Origin: Agromyces salentinus
GTDB lineage: Bacteria > Actinomycetota > Actinomycetes > Actinomycetales > Microbacteriaceae
DNA length: 64,000 nucleotides
Direction of reading: 5' to 3'
Assembly (NCBI RefSeq): GCF_009749395.1
Contig: NZ_WBIR01000002.1
Coordinates: 1 to 64,000 of the forward strand
Shown: piece by piece, positions 44,657-52,946 of the stretch
Layout of the letters: every line of letters starts with the position of its first letter
Position numbering within the stretch: position 1 is the first letter of the stretch
The notes under the pieces: generated by a model
Seen by the model: only the letters and a program-made list of their open reading frames with translations
Databases searched by the model: none
Told to the model about the DNA's origin: nothing
Translations under genes and position numbers: made by a program

Positions 44657-44662
44657 TAGGCT
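44657..44662 (+). promoter_or_regulatory. Leaderless -10 element of lnt
   Basis: TAGGCT, 6 nt before GTG 44669. A second -10-like TATTCT overlaps at 44662-44667. Confidence 0.45.
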
Positions 44663-44668
44663 ATTCTG

Positions 44669-46201
44669 GTGCCCCTCCCGAAGCCCGTGCTGCCCCTCTG
44701 GGCGGCCGTCGTCACCGCCGTCATCGGTGGACTGATCTACGACCTGGGGTTCCCGGGGGTGTCGTGGTGGCCGCTCGCCTTCCTCGGCATCGCCCTCGCC
44801 CTCGTCAGCCTGATCGGCAGATCGGCGTGGGGGGCCCTGCTCGTCGGCCTGTCGTTCGGGCTGGCTTTCTATCTCCAGCAGGTGTCCTGGACCTCGCTCT
44901 ATCTCGGGCCCATCCCGTGGCTGGCCCTCTCGCTCCTCGAATCGCTGTTCGTCGCCGGGGGAGCGCTGCTCATCACGCTGGCCTACCGCTGGGTCCCACG
45001 CGCGAGCGATGCGACCTGGGTCCGCGTCCTCGTGCTGCCCGCGCTCGTCGCCGGCCTCTGGTGCCTCCGGGAGGCCGTGGTCGGCACGTTCCCGTACGGC
45101 GGCTTCCCATGGGGCAGGGCCGCGCTGAGCCAGTCCGAGAGCCCCTTCGCCGACGTGGTCTCCTGGGCGGGCAGCACCGGGCTCGGCTTCGTGATGGTCT
45201 TCATCGTGGCGAGCATCATCGAGTGGGTCCGGCTCGGCTCGCGCCGCGGCATCCGGTCGGCCGTTCCCGCGGTCGCCGTCGCCCTGGTCGCCATGCTCGT
45301 CCCCGCCTGGCAGACGACGGATGCCGGCACGCTGCGCGTGGCGAGCGTGCAGGGCAACGGGCCGTCGGGGTACTTCGACGAGCGCGAACCCGGCGACGTG
45401 CTGCGCGCGCAGCTCGATGCGACGGAGCCCATCGCCGACGAGGCGGGCATCGACGTGCTGCTCTGGCCCGAGGGCGGGTCCGACATCGACCCGACGCGCT
45501 CGGAGGAGGTCGCCGGGGTCTTCGACGACCTGAGCGAGCGCATGGATGCCCCCGTGCTGCTGAACACGGTGACGATGCGCGGCGAGGAGTACTTCAACAC
45601 GTCGATGCTCTGGCGCGACGGCGAGGGCGCCGTCGCCACGTTCGACAAGCGGCACCCCGTGCCGTTCGGCGAGTACATCCCCGATCGCGACTTCTACTAC
45701 GCCATCGCGCCCGACCTCATCGGCCTCGTGCAGCGTGGGTACACGCCCGGCACGAATGCCCCGGTCTTCGACCTGGGCGACGCGGTCACGGGCCTCGCGA
45801 TCTGCTTCGACGTGATCTACGACGACCTCGTCTGGGAGGCCGTCGACGACGGCGCGCAGCTCTTCATGCTCCAGACGAACAACGCGGACTTCCGAGGCAC
45901 CGACGAGAACGAGCAGCAGCTCGCCATCGCGCGGCTCCGGGCGATCGAGACGGGCCGTTCCGTCGTCAACATCTCGACCGTGGGAACGAGTCAGGTCATC
46001 GATCCGTCCGGCCGGACGATCGATTCGCTCCCGGCCTATGAACCGGGGGCGATGGTGACCGACGTCGCCCTCCGCGACGGGTCGACGCCTGCCGTCGCGA
46101 TGGGCGTCTGGCTGCCGTCCCTGCTCGTCTGGGGGGCGGCGCTCGGTCTCGTGGTGGCAGGCATCCTCGCACGGCTCAGGAGCCACCCGAAGTCGCCCTG
46201 A
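44669..46201 (+). CDS. lnt: Apolipoprotein N-acyltransferase Lnt
   Basis: 510 residues. About six N-terminal helices, then a carbon-nitrogen hydrolase domain with Glu in LLWPEGGSD, Lys in FDKRHPVPFGEYIP and Cys in AICFDVIYDD (catalytic E-K-C), and a final helix near the C-terminus. It N-acylates lipoproteins such as the GH3 and FKBP lipoproteins in this window. No Ppm1/DPM synthase domain is fused, unlike in some mycobacteria. Confidence 0.92.
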   Translation: MPLPKPVLPLWAAVVTAVIGGLIYDLGFPGVSWWPLAFLGIALALVSLIGRSAWGALLVGLSFGLAFYLQQVSWTSLYLGPIPWLALSLLESLFVAGGALLITLAYRWVPRASDATWVRVLVLPALVAGLWCLREAVVGTFPYGGFPWGRAALSQSESPFADVVSWAGSTGLGFVMVFIVASIIEWVRLGSRRGIRSAVPAVAVALVAMLVPAWQTTDAGTLRVASVQGNGPSGYFDEREPGDVLRAQLDATEPIADEAGIDVLLWPEGGSDIDPTRSEEVAGVFDDLSERMDAPVLLNTVTMRGEEYFNTSMLWRDGEGAVATFDKRHPVPFGEYIPDRDFYYAIAPDLIGLVQRGYTPGTNAPVFDLGDAVTGLAICFDVIYDDLVWEAVDDGAQLFMLQTNNADFRGTDENEQQLAIARLRAIETGRSVVNISTVGTSQVIDPSGRTIDSLPAYEPGAMVTDVALRDGSTPAVAMGVWLPSLLVWGAALGLVVAGILARLRSHPKSP

Positions 46202-46210
46202 AACCACGAA

Positions 46211-46234
46211 CGCCGCCTCCGAACGGAGGCGGCG
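46211..46234. terminator. Bidirectional terminator between lnt and rbpA
   Basis: Perfect 11-bp stem CGCCGCCTCCG/CGGAGGCGGCG with an AA loop between convergent genes. Confidence 0.85.
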
Positions 46235-46250
46235 TCGACGGGGGAACGCG

Positions 46251-46613
46251 TCAGGCGCTCTGCTTCTGTCCGCGGCGGGCGCGGAGGAAGGCGAGGCGCT
46301 CTTCGAGCAGTTCCTCGAGCTCGGCGCGCGTGCGGCGCTCGAGCAGCATGTCCCAGTGGGTGCGGGCGACCTTCTCGCCCGAACGGTCGATCTCGACCGG
46401 CTTCGAATCCACGAGCAGCGTTGCGGGCGCACCGCAGTTGCGGCACTCCCACTCCTCGGGGGTTTCGGCTTCGGCCGAGAAGATCATGACCGTCTCGTGG
46501 TTGCAGGCCGCGCAGCGGTACCTGTATTCAGCGCGCTCGGCGAAGATCACTCCGTCTTCGCTCTGCAGGCTCTGAGCGCCGATGCGCATGCCTCGTAGGC
46601 TCCGGTCTGCCAT
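46251..46613 (-). CDS. rbpA: RNA polymerase-binding protein RbpA
   Basis: 120 residues. MADRSLRGMRIGAQSLQSEDG start, central zinc-type motifs CAACNHE and CRNCG (two C-x-x-C pairs), basic linker, and C-terminal sigma-interacting helices THWDMLLERRT and LEELLEERLAFLRARR. It binds RNA polymerase and the principal sigma factor and stabilises the open complex. Both Cys pairs are kept as in Streptomyces; mycobacterial RbpA has lost them. GAGAGGAG precedes the ATG. Confidence 0.96.
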   Translation of the reverse strand: MADRSLRGMRIGAQSLQSEDGVIFAERAEYRYRCAACNHETVMIFSAEAETPEEWECRNCGAPATLLVDSKPVEIDRSGEKVARTHWDMLLERRTRAELEELLEERLAFLRARRGQKQSA

Positions 46614-46627
46614 GGCGAGCTCCTCTC

Positions 46628-46651
46628 GATCGTCTCTAGGTATAAACGATC
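46628..46651. promoter_or_regulatory. Inverted repeat in the rbpA upstream region
   Basis: GATCGT and ACGATC separated by 12 bp of A/T-rich sequence (TATA on the minus strand) just upstream of the rbpA ribosome site. The A/T core is a likely -10 region, so the arms could be an operator. Confidence 0.35.
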
Positions 46652-46698
46652 AAGCTGGGCATTCCCCTTCCGGAGGCTGGGTGATTGCCGGGGAATTC

Positions 46699-47454
46699 TC
46701 AGTTTTGGCCGTCGAGGAGCGCGATCACGCGGTCCGGACGGTCGCTCACCAGGCCATCGACGCCCATCGCAAGGAGCCGCCGCATGTCCTCCGTCTCGTT
46801 CACTGTCCAGACGTGGACCTCGGCACCGGCGCGATGCACGACGTCGACGAAGCCGGGCGAGACCACCCGGATCATCCGGAACCGCTCGGGCACCTGCACC
46901 GCCGCGGCACCGCGGAGCCCGCGTCGCGCGAGCGACGGAGAACGGAGCCAGGAGGCGAGCAGCACGAGGATGACGCCCGCCTGGCCCGTGGAGGTCGCCA
47001 CTCCGGGAAGGAGCTCGCCGAGTCGTCGTCGCCTCGCATCGGAGAAGCTCGTGAGCAGGACGCGATCGGATGCCCCGGTCGAGCGGATCACGTCGACGAC
47101 GGGGCCGACTGCATCTGCGACCTTGACGTCGATGTTGAAGCGCGCATCGGGGAATGCCTCGAGCGCCTCGGCGAGCGTGCTGAACGTCTGTCCCGACCCG
47201 AGGTCGATGGAGCGCAGTTCCGCCATCGTCAGTGCGGCGACGGAGTCGCCCCGCCCGGTCATGCGCTCGATGGTCTCGTCATGGGCGATCACCACGATGC
47301 CGTCGCGCGTCAGGCGCACGTCGGTCTCGAGGTATCCGGCACCCGCGTTGAGCGCCCGCTCGAACGCGGCCAGGGAGTTCTCGGGGACCTCGATCGCGAG
47401 GCCGCGGTGCGCGAGCACACGCGGCCTCGGCGGGTCGAGGTAGGTCGAGCGCAC
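46699..47454 (-). CDS. Glycerophosphodiester phosphodiesterase
   Basis: 251 residues from GTG 47454. GDPD motifs VLAHRGLAIEVPENSLAAF (HRG..PENT-like), LETDVRLTRDG (E-x-D) and VIAHDETIERM (catalytic His). It releases glycerol-3-phosphate from deacylated phospholipids in the cytoplasm; no signal peptide is seen. Third gene of an operon after NfeD and SPFH, 3 nt behind the SPFH stop. Confidence 0.92.
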   Translation of the reverse strand: MRSTYLDPPRPRVLAHRGLAIEVPENSLAAFERALNAGAGYLETDVRLTRDGIVVIAHDETIERMTGRGDSVAALTMAELRSIDLGSGQTFSTLAEALEAFPDARFNIDVKVADAVGPVVDVIRSTGASDRVLLTSFSDARRRRLGELLPGVATSTGQAGVILVLLASWLRSPSLARRGLRGAAAVQVPERFRMIRVVSPGFVDVVHRAGAEVHVWTVNETEDMRRLLAMGVDGLVSDRPDRVIALLDGQN

Positions 47455-47457
47455 CCG

Positions 47458-48399
47458 CTAGTCGCGTGCAGGCGGGTTCGCGCCCGGCGCCGTGGGCTGG
47501 CTGGAGCCCGGCATCCCGGGCGGCAGCCGGAAGGCGGTCCCGATGCCCTTCAATGCCTCGGTGAGCTCGCTCGGCACGATCCACAGCTTGGATGCCGGCC
47601 CCTGCGCGATCTCGGGGAGCGTCTGCAGGTACTGGTAGGCGAGCAGCTTCGGGTCGGGGTCGCCGTCGTGGATGGCCTTGAACACCGTGGTGATGGCCTC
47701 GGCCTCGCCCTGCGCACGCAGCACGGCCGCCTTCGCGTCGCCCTCCGCCTGGAGGATCGCCGCCTGCCGCTGGCCCTCGGCCGTGAGGATCGCCGACTGC
47801 TTGGTGCCCTCGGCGGTCAGGATGAGCGCGCGGCGGTCGCGCTCGGCGCGCATCTGCTTCTCCATCGAGTCCTGGATGGAGAGGGGCGGGTCGATGGCCT
47901 TGAGCTCGACACGGGAGACTCGGATGCCCCACTTGCCGGTGGCCTCGTCGAGCACGATGCGCAGCTGGCCGTTGATGTTGTCGCGGCTGGTGAGCGCCTC
48001 CTCGAGGTTCAGTCCGCCGACGACGTTTCGGAGGGTCGTGGTCGTGAGCTGCTCGACCGCACCGAGGTAGTTGGCGATCTCGTAGGTGGCCGCCCGGGCG
48101 TCCGTGACCTGGAAGTAGACGACGGTGTCGATCGAGACGACGAGATTGTCCTCGGTGATGACGGGCTGCGGCGGGAAGGAGACGACCGTCTCGCGCATGT
48201 CGACGAGCGGCCGCAACCGGTCGATGAACGGGATCAGGATGTTCAGCCCCGGCATGAGCGTCTTGTGGTAGCGCCCGAGGCGTTCGACGACGCCCGCATA
48301 GGCCTGGGGGATGATTCGGATCGAGCGTACGAGTACGACGACCACGAAGATGACGATCGCGATGACGACGATCGTCGCGATCACCGTTCCTGCATTCAC
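47458..48399 (-). CDS. SPFH domain (stomatin/prohibitin-like) membrane protein
   Basis: 313 residues. N-terminal anchor (IATIVVIAIVIFVVVVLV), then SPFH core AYAGVVERLGRYHKTLMPGL and FPPQPVITEDNLVVSIDTVVY. A long Ala/Glu coiled coil with repeated LTAEG/LQAEG units spans residues about 200-250. SPFH proteins form cage-like membrane microdomains and often hold FtsH or NfeD partners. GTG 48399 overlaps the NfeD stop (GTGA). Confidence 0.9.
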   Translation of the reverse strand: MNAGTVIATIVVIAIVIFVVVVLVRSIRIIPQAYAGVVERLGRYHKTLMPGLNILIPFIDRLRPLVDMRETVVSFPPQPVITEDNLVVSIDTVVYFQVTDARAATYEIANYLGAVEQLTTTTLRNVVGGLNLEEALTSRDNINGQLRIVLDEATGKWGIRVSRVELKAIDPPLSIQDSMEKQMRAERDRRALILTAEGTKQSAILTAEGQRQAAILQAEGDAKAAVLRAQGEAEAITTVFKAIHDGDPDPKLLAYQYLQTLPEIAQGPASKLWIVPSELTEALKGIGTAFRLPPGMPGSSQPTAPGANPPARD

Positions 48400-48869
48400 T
48401 GGGGGGTGCTCCTCTCGACCGGTACGACGACGGCGGTCGCACCGTCGATGCCCGTGACGAGCACACGCTCGCCGACCGGGACATCGGCCTGTTCGGTGAT
48501 GGGGGAGAGGCGTGCCGTCCACACCTCGCCGTTCTGGAGCCGGACCTGGCCGCTGGCACCCGTGACCGTGTGCACGACCCGGCCGTCCGCGCCGATGAGC
48601 GCGTCGATGTTGCTCCGCGCGGGATCGGCACCGCGCCGGAGCGCTCGGAGCAGGGATGGCCGGAGCGTCAGGATCAGGGCGACGGCCACGAGCGCGGCGA
48701 CGACGAACTGGGCCCACCATGGGATGCCGAACAGCCCGGAGAGCAGGCCCGCCACGCTTCCGAGCGCGAGCATGAGGAACGTCATCTCGAGGGTGAACAC
48801 CTCGATGGTGGCGAACACGAGGATGAGCACCAACCAGGCGATCCACGCGTACTGGGTGAGCACATCCAA
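48396..48869 (-). CDS. NfeD-like membrane protein
   Basis: 157 residues. Two or three N-terminal helices (LVLILVFATIEVFTLEMTFL and WAQFVVAALVAVALILTL), then a C-terminal OB-fold NfeD domain (ALIGADGRVVHTV to GERVLVTGIDGATAVVVPV). Pairs with SPFH proteins and is thought to modulate their assemblies. First gene of the nfeD-SPFH-GDPD operon. Confidence 0.88.
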   Translation of the reverse strand: MDVLTQYAWIAWLVLILVFATIEVFTLEMTFLMLALGSVAGLLSGLFGIPWWAQFVVAALVAVALILTLRPSLLRALRRGADPARSNIDALIGADGRVVHTVTGASGQVRLQNGEVWTARLSPITEQADVPVGERVLVTGIDGATAVVVPVERSTPQ

Positions 48870-49001
48870 TTCGTTCTCCTTCGCACGGCCCCACTACCGA
48901 AACTATCAGGACGACGGATGCCGCGGGGGGTTGATATCCTCGGTGCGGCGCATCGCCGGGACCGACCGGTCCGACCCGAACTGCCCCGAGGAGACTCGCA
49001 C

Positions 49002-49769
49002 GTGACCAATCCACTCGCCCCAGGATCCCTGACCGGAAAGGTGGCCCTCGTCACGGGTTCCTCGCGCGGCATCGGCGCCGACACCGCCCGCTACCTCGCC
49101 GAAGCCGGTGCTGCCGTGGTCGTCAACTACCGCAGCAAGGCGCCGCGCGCCGACAAGGTCGTCGCCGCCATCGAGGCTGCGGGCGGGCGCGCCGTGGCCA
49201 TCGGCGCCGACCTCACCGACGCGGCATCCGTCACCTCGATGTTCGAAGAGGCCGTCGCCGCCTTCGGGCCCGTCGACGTGCTGGTGCTGAATGCCTCCGG
49301 CGGCATGGAGACCGGCATGGGCGAGGACTACGCGATGCGCCTGAACCGCGACGCGCAGGTCAACGTCGTCGACAACGCGCTCCCGCACCTCGCCGATGGG
49401 GCCCGCATCGTGTTCGTGACGAGCCACCAGGCGCACTTCATCCGCACGACGCCGACGATGCCCGAGTACGAGCCCGTCGCGCTGTCCAAGCGCGCCGGCG
49501 AGGATGCGCTTCGGGCGAAGCTGCCCGAGCTCGACGCCGCGGGCGTCGAGTTCGTCACCGTCTCGGGCGACATGATCGAGGGAACCATCACGGCGACCCT
49601 TCTCGAGCGGGCCAACCCCGGTGCGATCGAGGCGCGCAAGGTCGACGCCGGTCGCCTCTACAACGTCTCCGAGTTCGCGGCTGAGGTCGCGGCCGCGGCC
49701 GTCGAGCCGATTCCGGCCGACCACACGCGCTACGTGGGCGACGTCTCGGGGTTCCCGCCCGAGGGCTGA
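49002..49769 (+). CDS. SDR family oxidoreductase with altered active site
   Basis: 255 residues from GTG 49002, with GAGGAG about 10 nt upstream. Rossmann motif TGSSRGIGAD and NASGGMETG (replacing NAG). Ser is present in VTSHQAH, but the Y-x-x-x-K motif reads V-A-L-S-K; the nearest Tyr is three residues too early (YEPVALSK). The protein ends SGFPPEG without the usual DGG turn. It may bind NAD(P) but lack classical SDR chemistry. Substrate unknown. -10 candidate TATCCT at 48935-48940. Confidence 0.82.
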   Translation: MTNPLAPGSLTGKVALVTGSSRGIGADTARYLAEAGAAVVVNYRSKAPRADKVVAAIEAAGGRAVAIGADLTDAASVTSMFEEAVAAFGPVDVLVLNASGGMETGMGEDYAMRLNRDAQVNVVDNALPHLADGARIVFVTSHQAHFIRTTPTMPEYEPVALSKRAGEDALRAKLPELDAAGVEFVTVSGDMIEGTITATLLERANPGAIEARKVDAGRLYNVSEFAAEVAAAAVEPIPADHTRYVGDVSGFPPEG

Positions 49770-49797
49770 TCACCGTCGCGAAAGCGCATCATCGACG

Positions 49798-49836
49798 CCT
49801 GCGGGCCGGCCGGGAGCATCCCGACCGGCCCGCAGG
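49798..49836. terminator. Bidirectional terminator between the SDR and HdeD-like genes
   Basis: 12-bp arms CCTGCGGGCCGG/CCGGCCCGCAGG enclosing a smaller inner CGGGA/TCCCG hairpin, between convergent genes. Confidence 0.8.
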
Positions 49837-49850
49837 CGTCTCGAGGCACA

Positions 49851-50456
49851 TCAGGCCGTGGTCACGCCCTTGCCGAACGTGAAGGCACGCACGATCTGCA
49901 CGATCCCGAGGATGATCAGGCTGATGCCGGTGATCACGAAGAGGATCACGAAGCCCCAGATCGGCGAGAAGAGCAGGACGATGCCGGCGACCAGGCTGAG
50001 GATGCCGAAGAAGATCGCCCAGCCCCGCGAGGGTGCGTCGCCCGACTGCACGAGCGCGACGACCCCCTCGATGATCCAGACGATGCCGACGACGATGCCG
50101 AGTACCGCCGCGAGCAGGCTCGCAGCTGCCTGGATGTTCGCGAACGCGATGACCGCCGCGATCACGAAGACCACGCCGAGGATGATGTCCAGGGCCCTCG
50201 CACCACCGGAGATGCCCTTGGAGAAGATCCCGAGGCCGATGTACGCGAGGCCCGCGATCAGGAAGTAGATCGCCAGGAGGACGGTCAGCACGTCGGCCGC
50301 GTTCTTCGGCCAGAAGGTGATGAAGATGCCGATGATCAGGGCGATCGCGCCCGAGATCCCGAGCGTCGTACGCACCGTGTTGATGGCCGACTTCGACATG
50401 TTCGCGGAGTTCAGCGAGAAAGCCGCGAAGACGACGGGTGGCTGCTGGGAAGACAT
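49851..50456 (-). CDS. HdeD family (DUF308) membrane protein
   Basis: 201 residues with six hydrophobic helices in three DUF308 pairs (for example ALIIGIFITFWP, FLIAGLAYIGLGIFSKGISG, VIWIIEGVVAL-like repeats). E. coli HdeD is linked to acid resistance; no function is shown in actinobacteria. ATG 50456 has AAAGGA upstream. An internal ATG at residue 20 (MSKSAINT) is an alternative start. Confidence 0.85.
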   Translation of the reverse strand: MSSQQPPVVFAAFSLNSANMSKSAINTVRTTLGISGAIALIIGIFITFWPKNAADVLTVLLAIYFLIAGLAYIGLGIFSKGISGGARALDIILGVVFVIAAVIAFANIQAAASLLAAVLGIVVGIVWIIEGVVALVQSGDAPSRGWAIFFGILSLVAGIVLLFSPIWGFVILFVITGISLIILGIVQIVRAFTFGKGVTTA

Positions 50457-50592
50457 GAGCGGGTCCTTTCGATGGGCGACAGGATGGTGCGCTCACAGCG
50501 TATTCCCAGACCACGGCGGATGTCGCGGATGTCGCCGCGAGTCTCCGACTCGACCACCCGCACCGTCGCGGGCGTCGCGAGCACCCTCGTGC

Positions 50593-50598
50593 CAGAAT
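50593..50598 (+). promoter_or_regulatory. Leaderless -10 element of the AraC-type regulator gene
   Basis: CAGAAT, 6 nt before GTG 50605. Confidence 0.4.
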
Positions 50599-50604
50599 CG
50601 CACT

Positions 50605-51048
50605 GTGACCGGAAACGCGGGGGAGGACCAGCGGCTGCGCGATCTCGCGTTGCTCAGGCGCGCGCACGACCGGATCGACCGCGAGTATGCGAAGCCCCTC
50701 AACGTCGAGGAACTCGCGCGCGGCGTCAACATGTCCGCCGGGCATTTCAGCCGCCAGTTCAAGCTCGCATACGGGGAATCCGTGTACAGCTACCTCATGA
50801 CGAGGCGGATCGAACGCGCGATGGCGCTGCTGCGTCGTGGTGACCTGAGCGTCACCGAGGTCTGCTTCGCCGTCGGCTGCTCGTCGCTCGGCACGTTCAG
50901 CACGCGATTCACGGAGCTCGTGGGAGTGCCGCCGAGCGTGTATCGCCAGCAGCCCGACGGCATCTTCGAAGCGGTCCCATCGGTGCTCGCGAAGCGCGTC
51001 GCGAGACCGATCAGGAATCGAGAAGCCGGTCCGGCTCCCCGAACGTAG
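50605..51048 (+). CDS. AraC-type helix-turn-helix regulator
   Basis: 147 residues, essentially only the tandem HTH AraC domain (LNVEELARGVNMSAGHFSRQF and LSVTEVCFAVGCSSLGTFSTRF) plus a basic C-terminal tail; no effector domain. In many actinobacteria such a regulator sits beside a VOC protein, as here (10 bp apart), suggesting the VOC protein acts as separate sensor or target. That functional link is inference. Confidence 0.88.
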   Translation: MTGNAGEDQRLRDLALLRRAHDRIDREYAKPLNVEELARGVNMSAGHFSRQFKLAYGESVYSYLMTRRIERAMALLRRGDLSVTEVCFAVGCSSLGTFSTRFTELVGVPPSVYRQQPDGIFEAVPSVLAKRVARPIRNREAGPAPRT

Positions 51049-51051
51049 CGT
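51046..51051 (+). promoter_or_regulatory. Leaderless -10 element of the VOC gene
   Basis: TAGCGT, 6 nt before ATG 51058. It begins inside the last codons of the AraC gene (its TAG is the stop). Confidence 0.45.
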
Positions 51052-51057
51052 GGAGAC

Positions 51058-51468
51058 ATGGACATCACGATTCAATACACCTTCCTGCCGCACACCGACG
51101 CCGAGGAGTCGCTGCGGTTCTACCGGGACACCCTCGGCTTCGACGTGCGCAACGACGTCGGCTACAAGGAGATGCGGTGGATCACCGTCGGCCCGGCCGG
51201 ACAGCCCGACACGTCGATCGTGCTCACGCCGCCGACTCCCGATCCCGGCACCACCGAGGACGAACGCCGCACCGTCGCCGAGATGATGGCGAAGGGCACC
51301 TACGCGAGCATCGTGCTGTCGACGAGCGACGTCGACGGCGTGTTCGAGCAGGTCGCCGCGAGCGGCGCAGAGGTCGCCCAGGAGCCGATCGACCAGCCGT
51401 ACGGAGTCCGCGACTGCGCGTTCCGCGACCCGGCCGGGAACATGGTCCGCATCCAGCAGCCCGTATGA
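51058..51468 (+). CDS. VOC (glyoxalase/bleomycin-resistance) family protein
   Basis: 136 residues. Two beta-alpha-beta-beta-beta modules: ESLRFYRDTLGFDVRNDVG in the first and DVDGVFEQVAASGAEVAQEP, then DPAGNMVRIQQ in the second. Metal ligands typical of active VOC enzymes are not all obvious. Possible binding protein or enzyme; substrate unknown. Grouped with the AraC regulator and the DUF1801 gene. Confidence 0.85.
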   Translation: MDITIQYTFLPHTDAEESLRFYRDTLGFDVRNDVGYKEMRWITVGPAGQPDTSIVLTPPTPDPGTTEDERRTVAEMMAKGTYASIVLSTSDVDGVFEQVAASGAEVAQEPIDQPYGVRDCAFRDPAGNMVRIQQPV

Positions 51469-51530
51469 CGTTGCGGATGCCGCCCACGCAACGGACACCA
51501 GACGAACACCACACGCGACCGAGGAGCATG

Positions 51531-51995
51531 ATGACCGAGAAGACCACCAAGAAGGAACCTTCGCACCAGGCGTTCAACGCCGAGGAGAGGGCCGCGATGA
51601 AGGCCGCCGCCGCTGAGGCGAAGAGGGCTGCCAGGAAGGCCTCGGCGGAGGAGAAGGCGGCCGAGGCACTGGCCGACTGCATCGCGAGCATCGAGGCCAT
51701 GGACGGCGACGACCGCGCGGCGGCCGAGGCGATCCACGCCATCGTCCTCGAGCACGCGCCTCAGCTCGAACCCCGCACCTGGTACGGCATGCCCGCTTAC
51801 GCAGGCGCCGACGGCAAGGCCGTCGTCTTCTTCCAGCCCGCGGGCAAGTTCAAGGCGCGGTATGCGACGCTCGGCTTCAACGACGGGGCAGCCCTCGACG
51901 ACGGCAGCATGTGGCCGACCTCGTACGCCGTGACCAAGCTCACGCCCGCCGACACGAAGCTCATCGCCGAACTCGTCACGCGCGCCGCCGGCTGA
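51531..51995 (+). CDS. DUF1801 (YdhG-like) protein with charged N-terminal extension
   Basis: 154 residues. N-terminal 55 residues are Lys/Ala/Glu-rich and probably helical; the rest matches DUF1801/YdhG with PRTWYGMPAYAGADGKAV and FFQPAGKFKARYATLGF. YdhG-type proteins are small; an iron-related role is proposed for some Bacillus members, unproven here. ATG 51531 is chosen over the adjacent ATG 51528 for better spacing to GAGGAG. Confidence 0.8.
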   Translation: MTEKTTKKEPSHQAFNAEERAAMKAAAAEAKRAARKASAEEKAAEALADCIASIEAMDGDDRAAAEAIHAIVLEHAPQLEPRTWYGMPAYAGADGKAVVFFQPAGKFKARYATLGFNDGAALDDGSMWPTSYAVTKLTPADTKLIAELVTRAAG

Positions 51996-52304
51996 GATCG
52001 AGTCTTGGGCTGAAGGAAGCTTTCCGCGGCGACCTGAGAGCCGGTCGTCCGGGTCGGCGACGTCGTTCGGCGGATCGCCGGCCCGTGACGGCGCGCAGGC
52101 GCTCAGGACGCAGAGCAGCAGACGCAGCGTGTCGGAAGACCTGTTCCCAGGCGATCGACGCCGATGAACCCGCCCTGAGATCGATCCTGACGCGGGATGG
52201 CGAGCACGGAGCCGCGGCAAGACCGAGCAGCGCCCATGCACTCGCCCCATGCGCCGATAATGCACATTATGTCGGAACGAAGGTCAGGATGAGGCTCTCG
52301 GCTT
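51996..52304. other. 309-bp gap with an A/T-rich palindrome and no supported gene
   Basis: No frame here has convincing codon use. Near its right end is a perfect inverted repeat ATAATG-CA-CATTAT (52257-52270), unusually A/T-rich for this DNA. It lies beyond the 3' end of the HNH gene and has no gene positioned to use it as a promoter. Confidence 0.4.
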
Positions 52305-52946
52305 TCACGGCTGCCCCTCGGCGAGTCCCGGCTCGGCGAATCGCTCCTCCAGCAACCTGCCGATCTCATGTTGCCGAATCAGGAACATCCGTTCGTCGAA
52401 ATTCTTGCGACGCAGCCACGACGTCACCTCGTCGTTGGACTTGCTCGCATTGCACGCTCCGCAGGCCGGCACGACATTGCCGAGCGTGTAGCGTCCGCCC
52501 CGTGAGATCGGCTGGACGCAATCGCGTTGCAACTGGCGATCACTCGCCGTGCAGTAGGCGCATCCGCCCCACTCGGCCATCAGCGCCTGCCATTGCGCAT
52601 CGGTGAGGTCGTGCGTGTTCTGCGCCAGGCGACGCTTTCGCCGACGTGCATACACCGCCGCGCGGCTCCGGCTGACGGCCATGCCGACATCGTAATCCGA
52701 GGCTCCGCGAATCTCGTCCTGCCACGCACGGTCCGTGCTGCCGCTCTCCGAACCCGGCTCCGGCGCCGGCGCCGTCCGCTGCGAGGACGACAGTCGTGCC
52801 TTACTCGCTCCGAGGACGTACCCCTCCCCTGTCGCGTGCACGACGAGCGGATCACTGAGCATCGGCGTCGTCGCAGCACCCGGCGCGTCCCCGTGAGCGA
52901 TGTCGACACGCCACGTCGCACCGTGGGTGCGCGTCGATGAGGACAT
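52305..52946 (-). CDS. HNH-like protein with Cys in place of the catalytic His
   Basis: About 213 residues; the stop is certain, the start is not. The frame opens at GTG 53000, but its first codons are A/T-ending and unlike coding DNA, so ATG 52946 is a compromise; ATG 52862 and ATG 52685 are alternatives. An Arg-rich HTH-like segment (VGMAVSRSRAAVYARRRKRRL) precedes the HNH core: CAYC, then LQRDCVQPISRGG, then NVVPACGACNASK. HNH_5-type nucleases have D-H-V where this has D-C-V, so cleavage may be lost. Solo gene in an accessory stretch. Confidence 0.7.
   Translation of the reverse strand: MSSSTRTHGATWRVDIAHGDAPGAATTPMLSDPLVVHATGEGYVLGASKARLSSSQRTAPAPEPGSESGSTDRAWQDEIRGASDYDVGMAVSRSRAAVYARRRKRRLAQNTHDLTDAQWQALMAEWGGCAYCTASDRQLQRDCVQPISRGGRYTLGNVVPACGACNASKSNDEVTSWLRRKNFDERMFLIRQHEIGRLLEERFAEPGLAEGQP

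Noticed and set aside
52257-52270. A/T-rich palindrome as an attachment site or origin
   Set aside because: Single copy in the window, no integrase, and no direct repeat partner found by eye.
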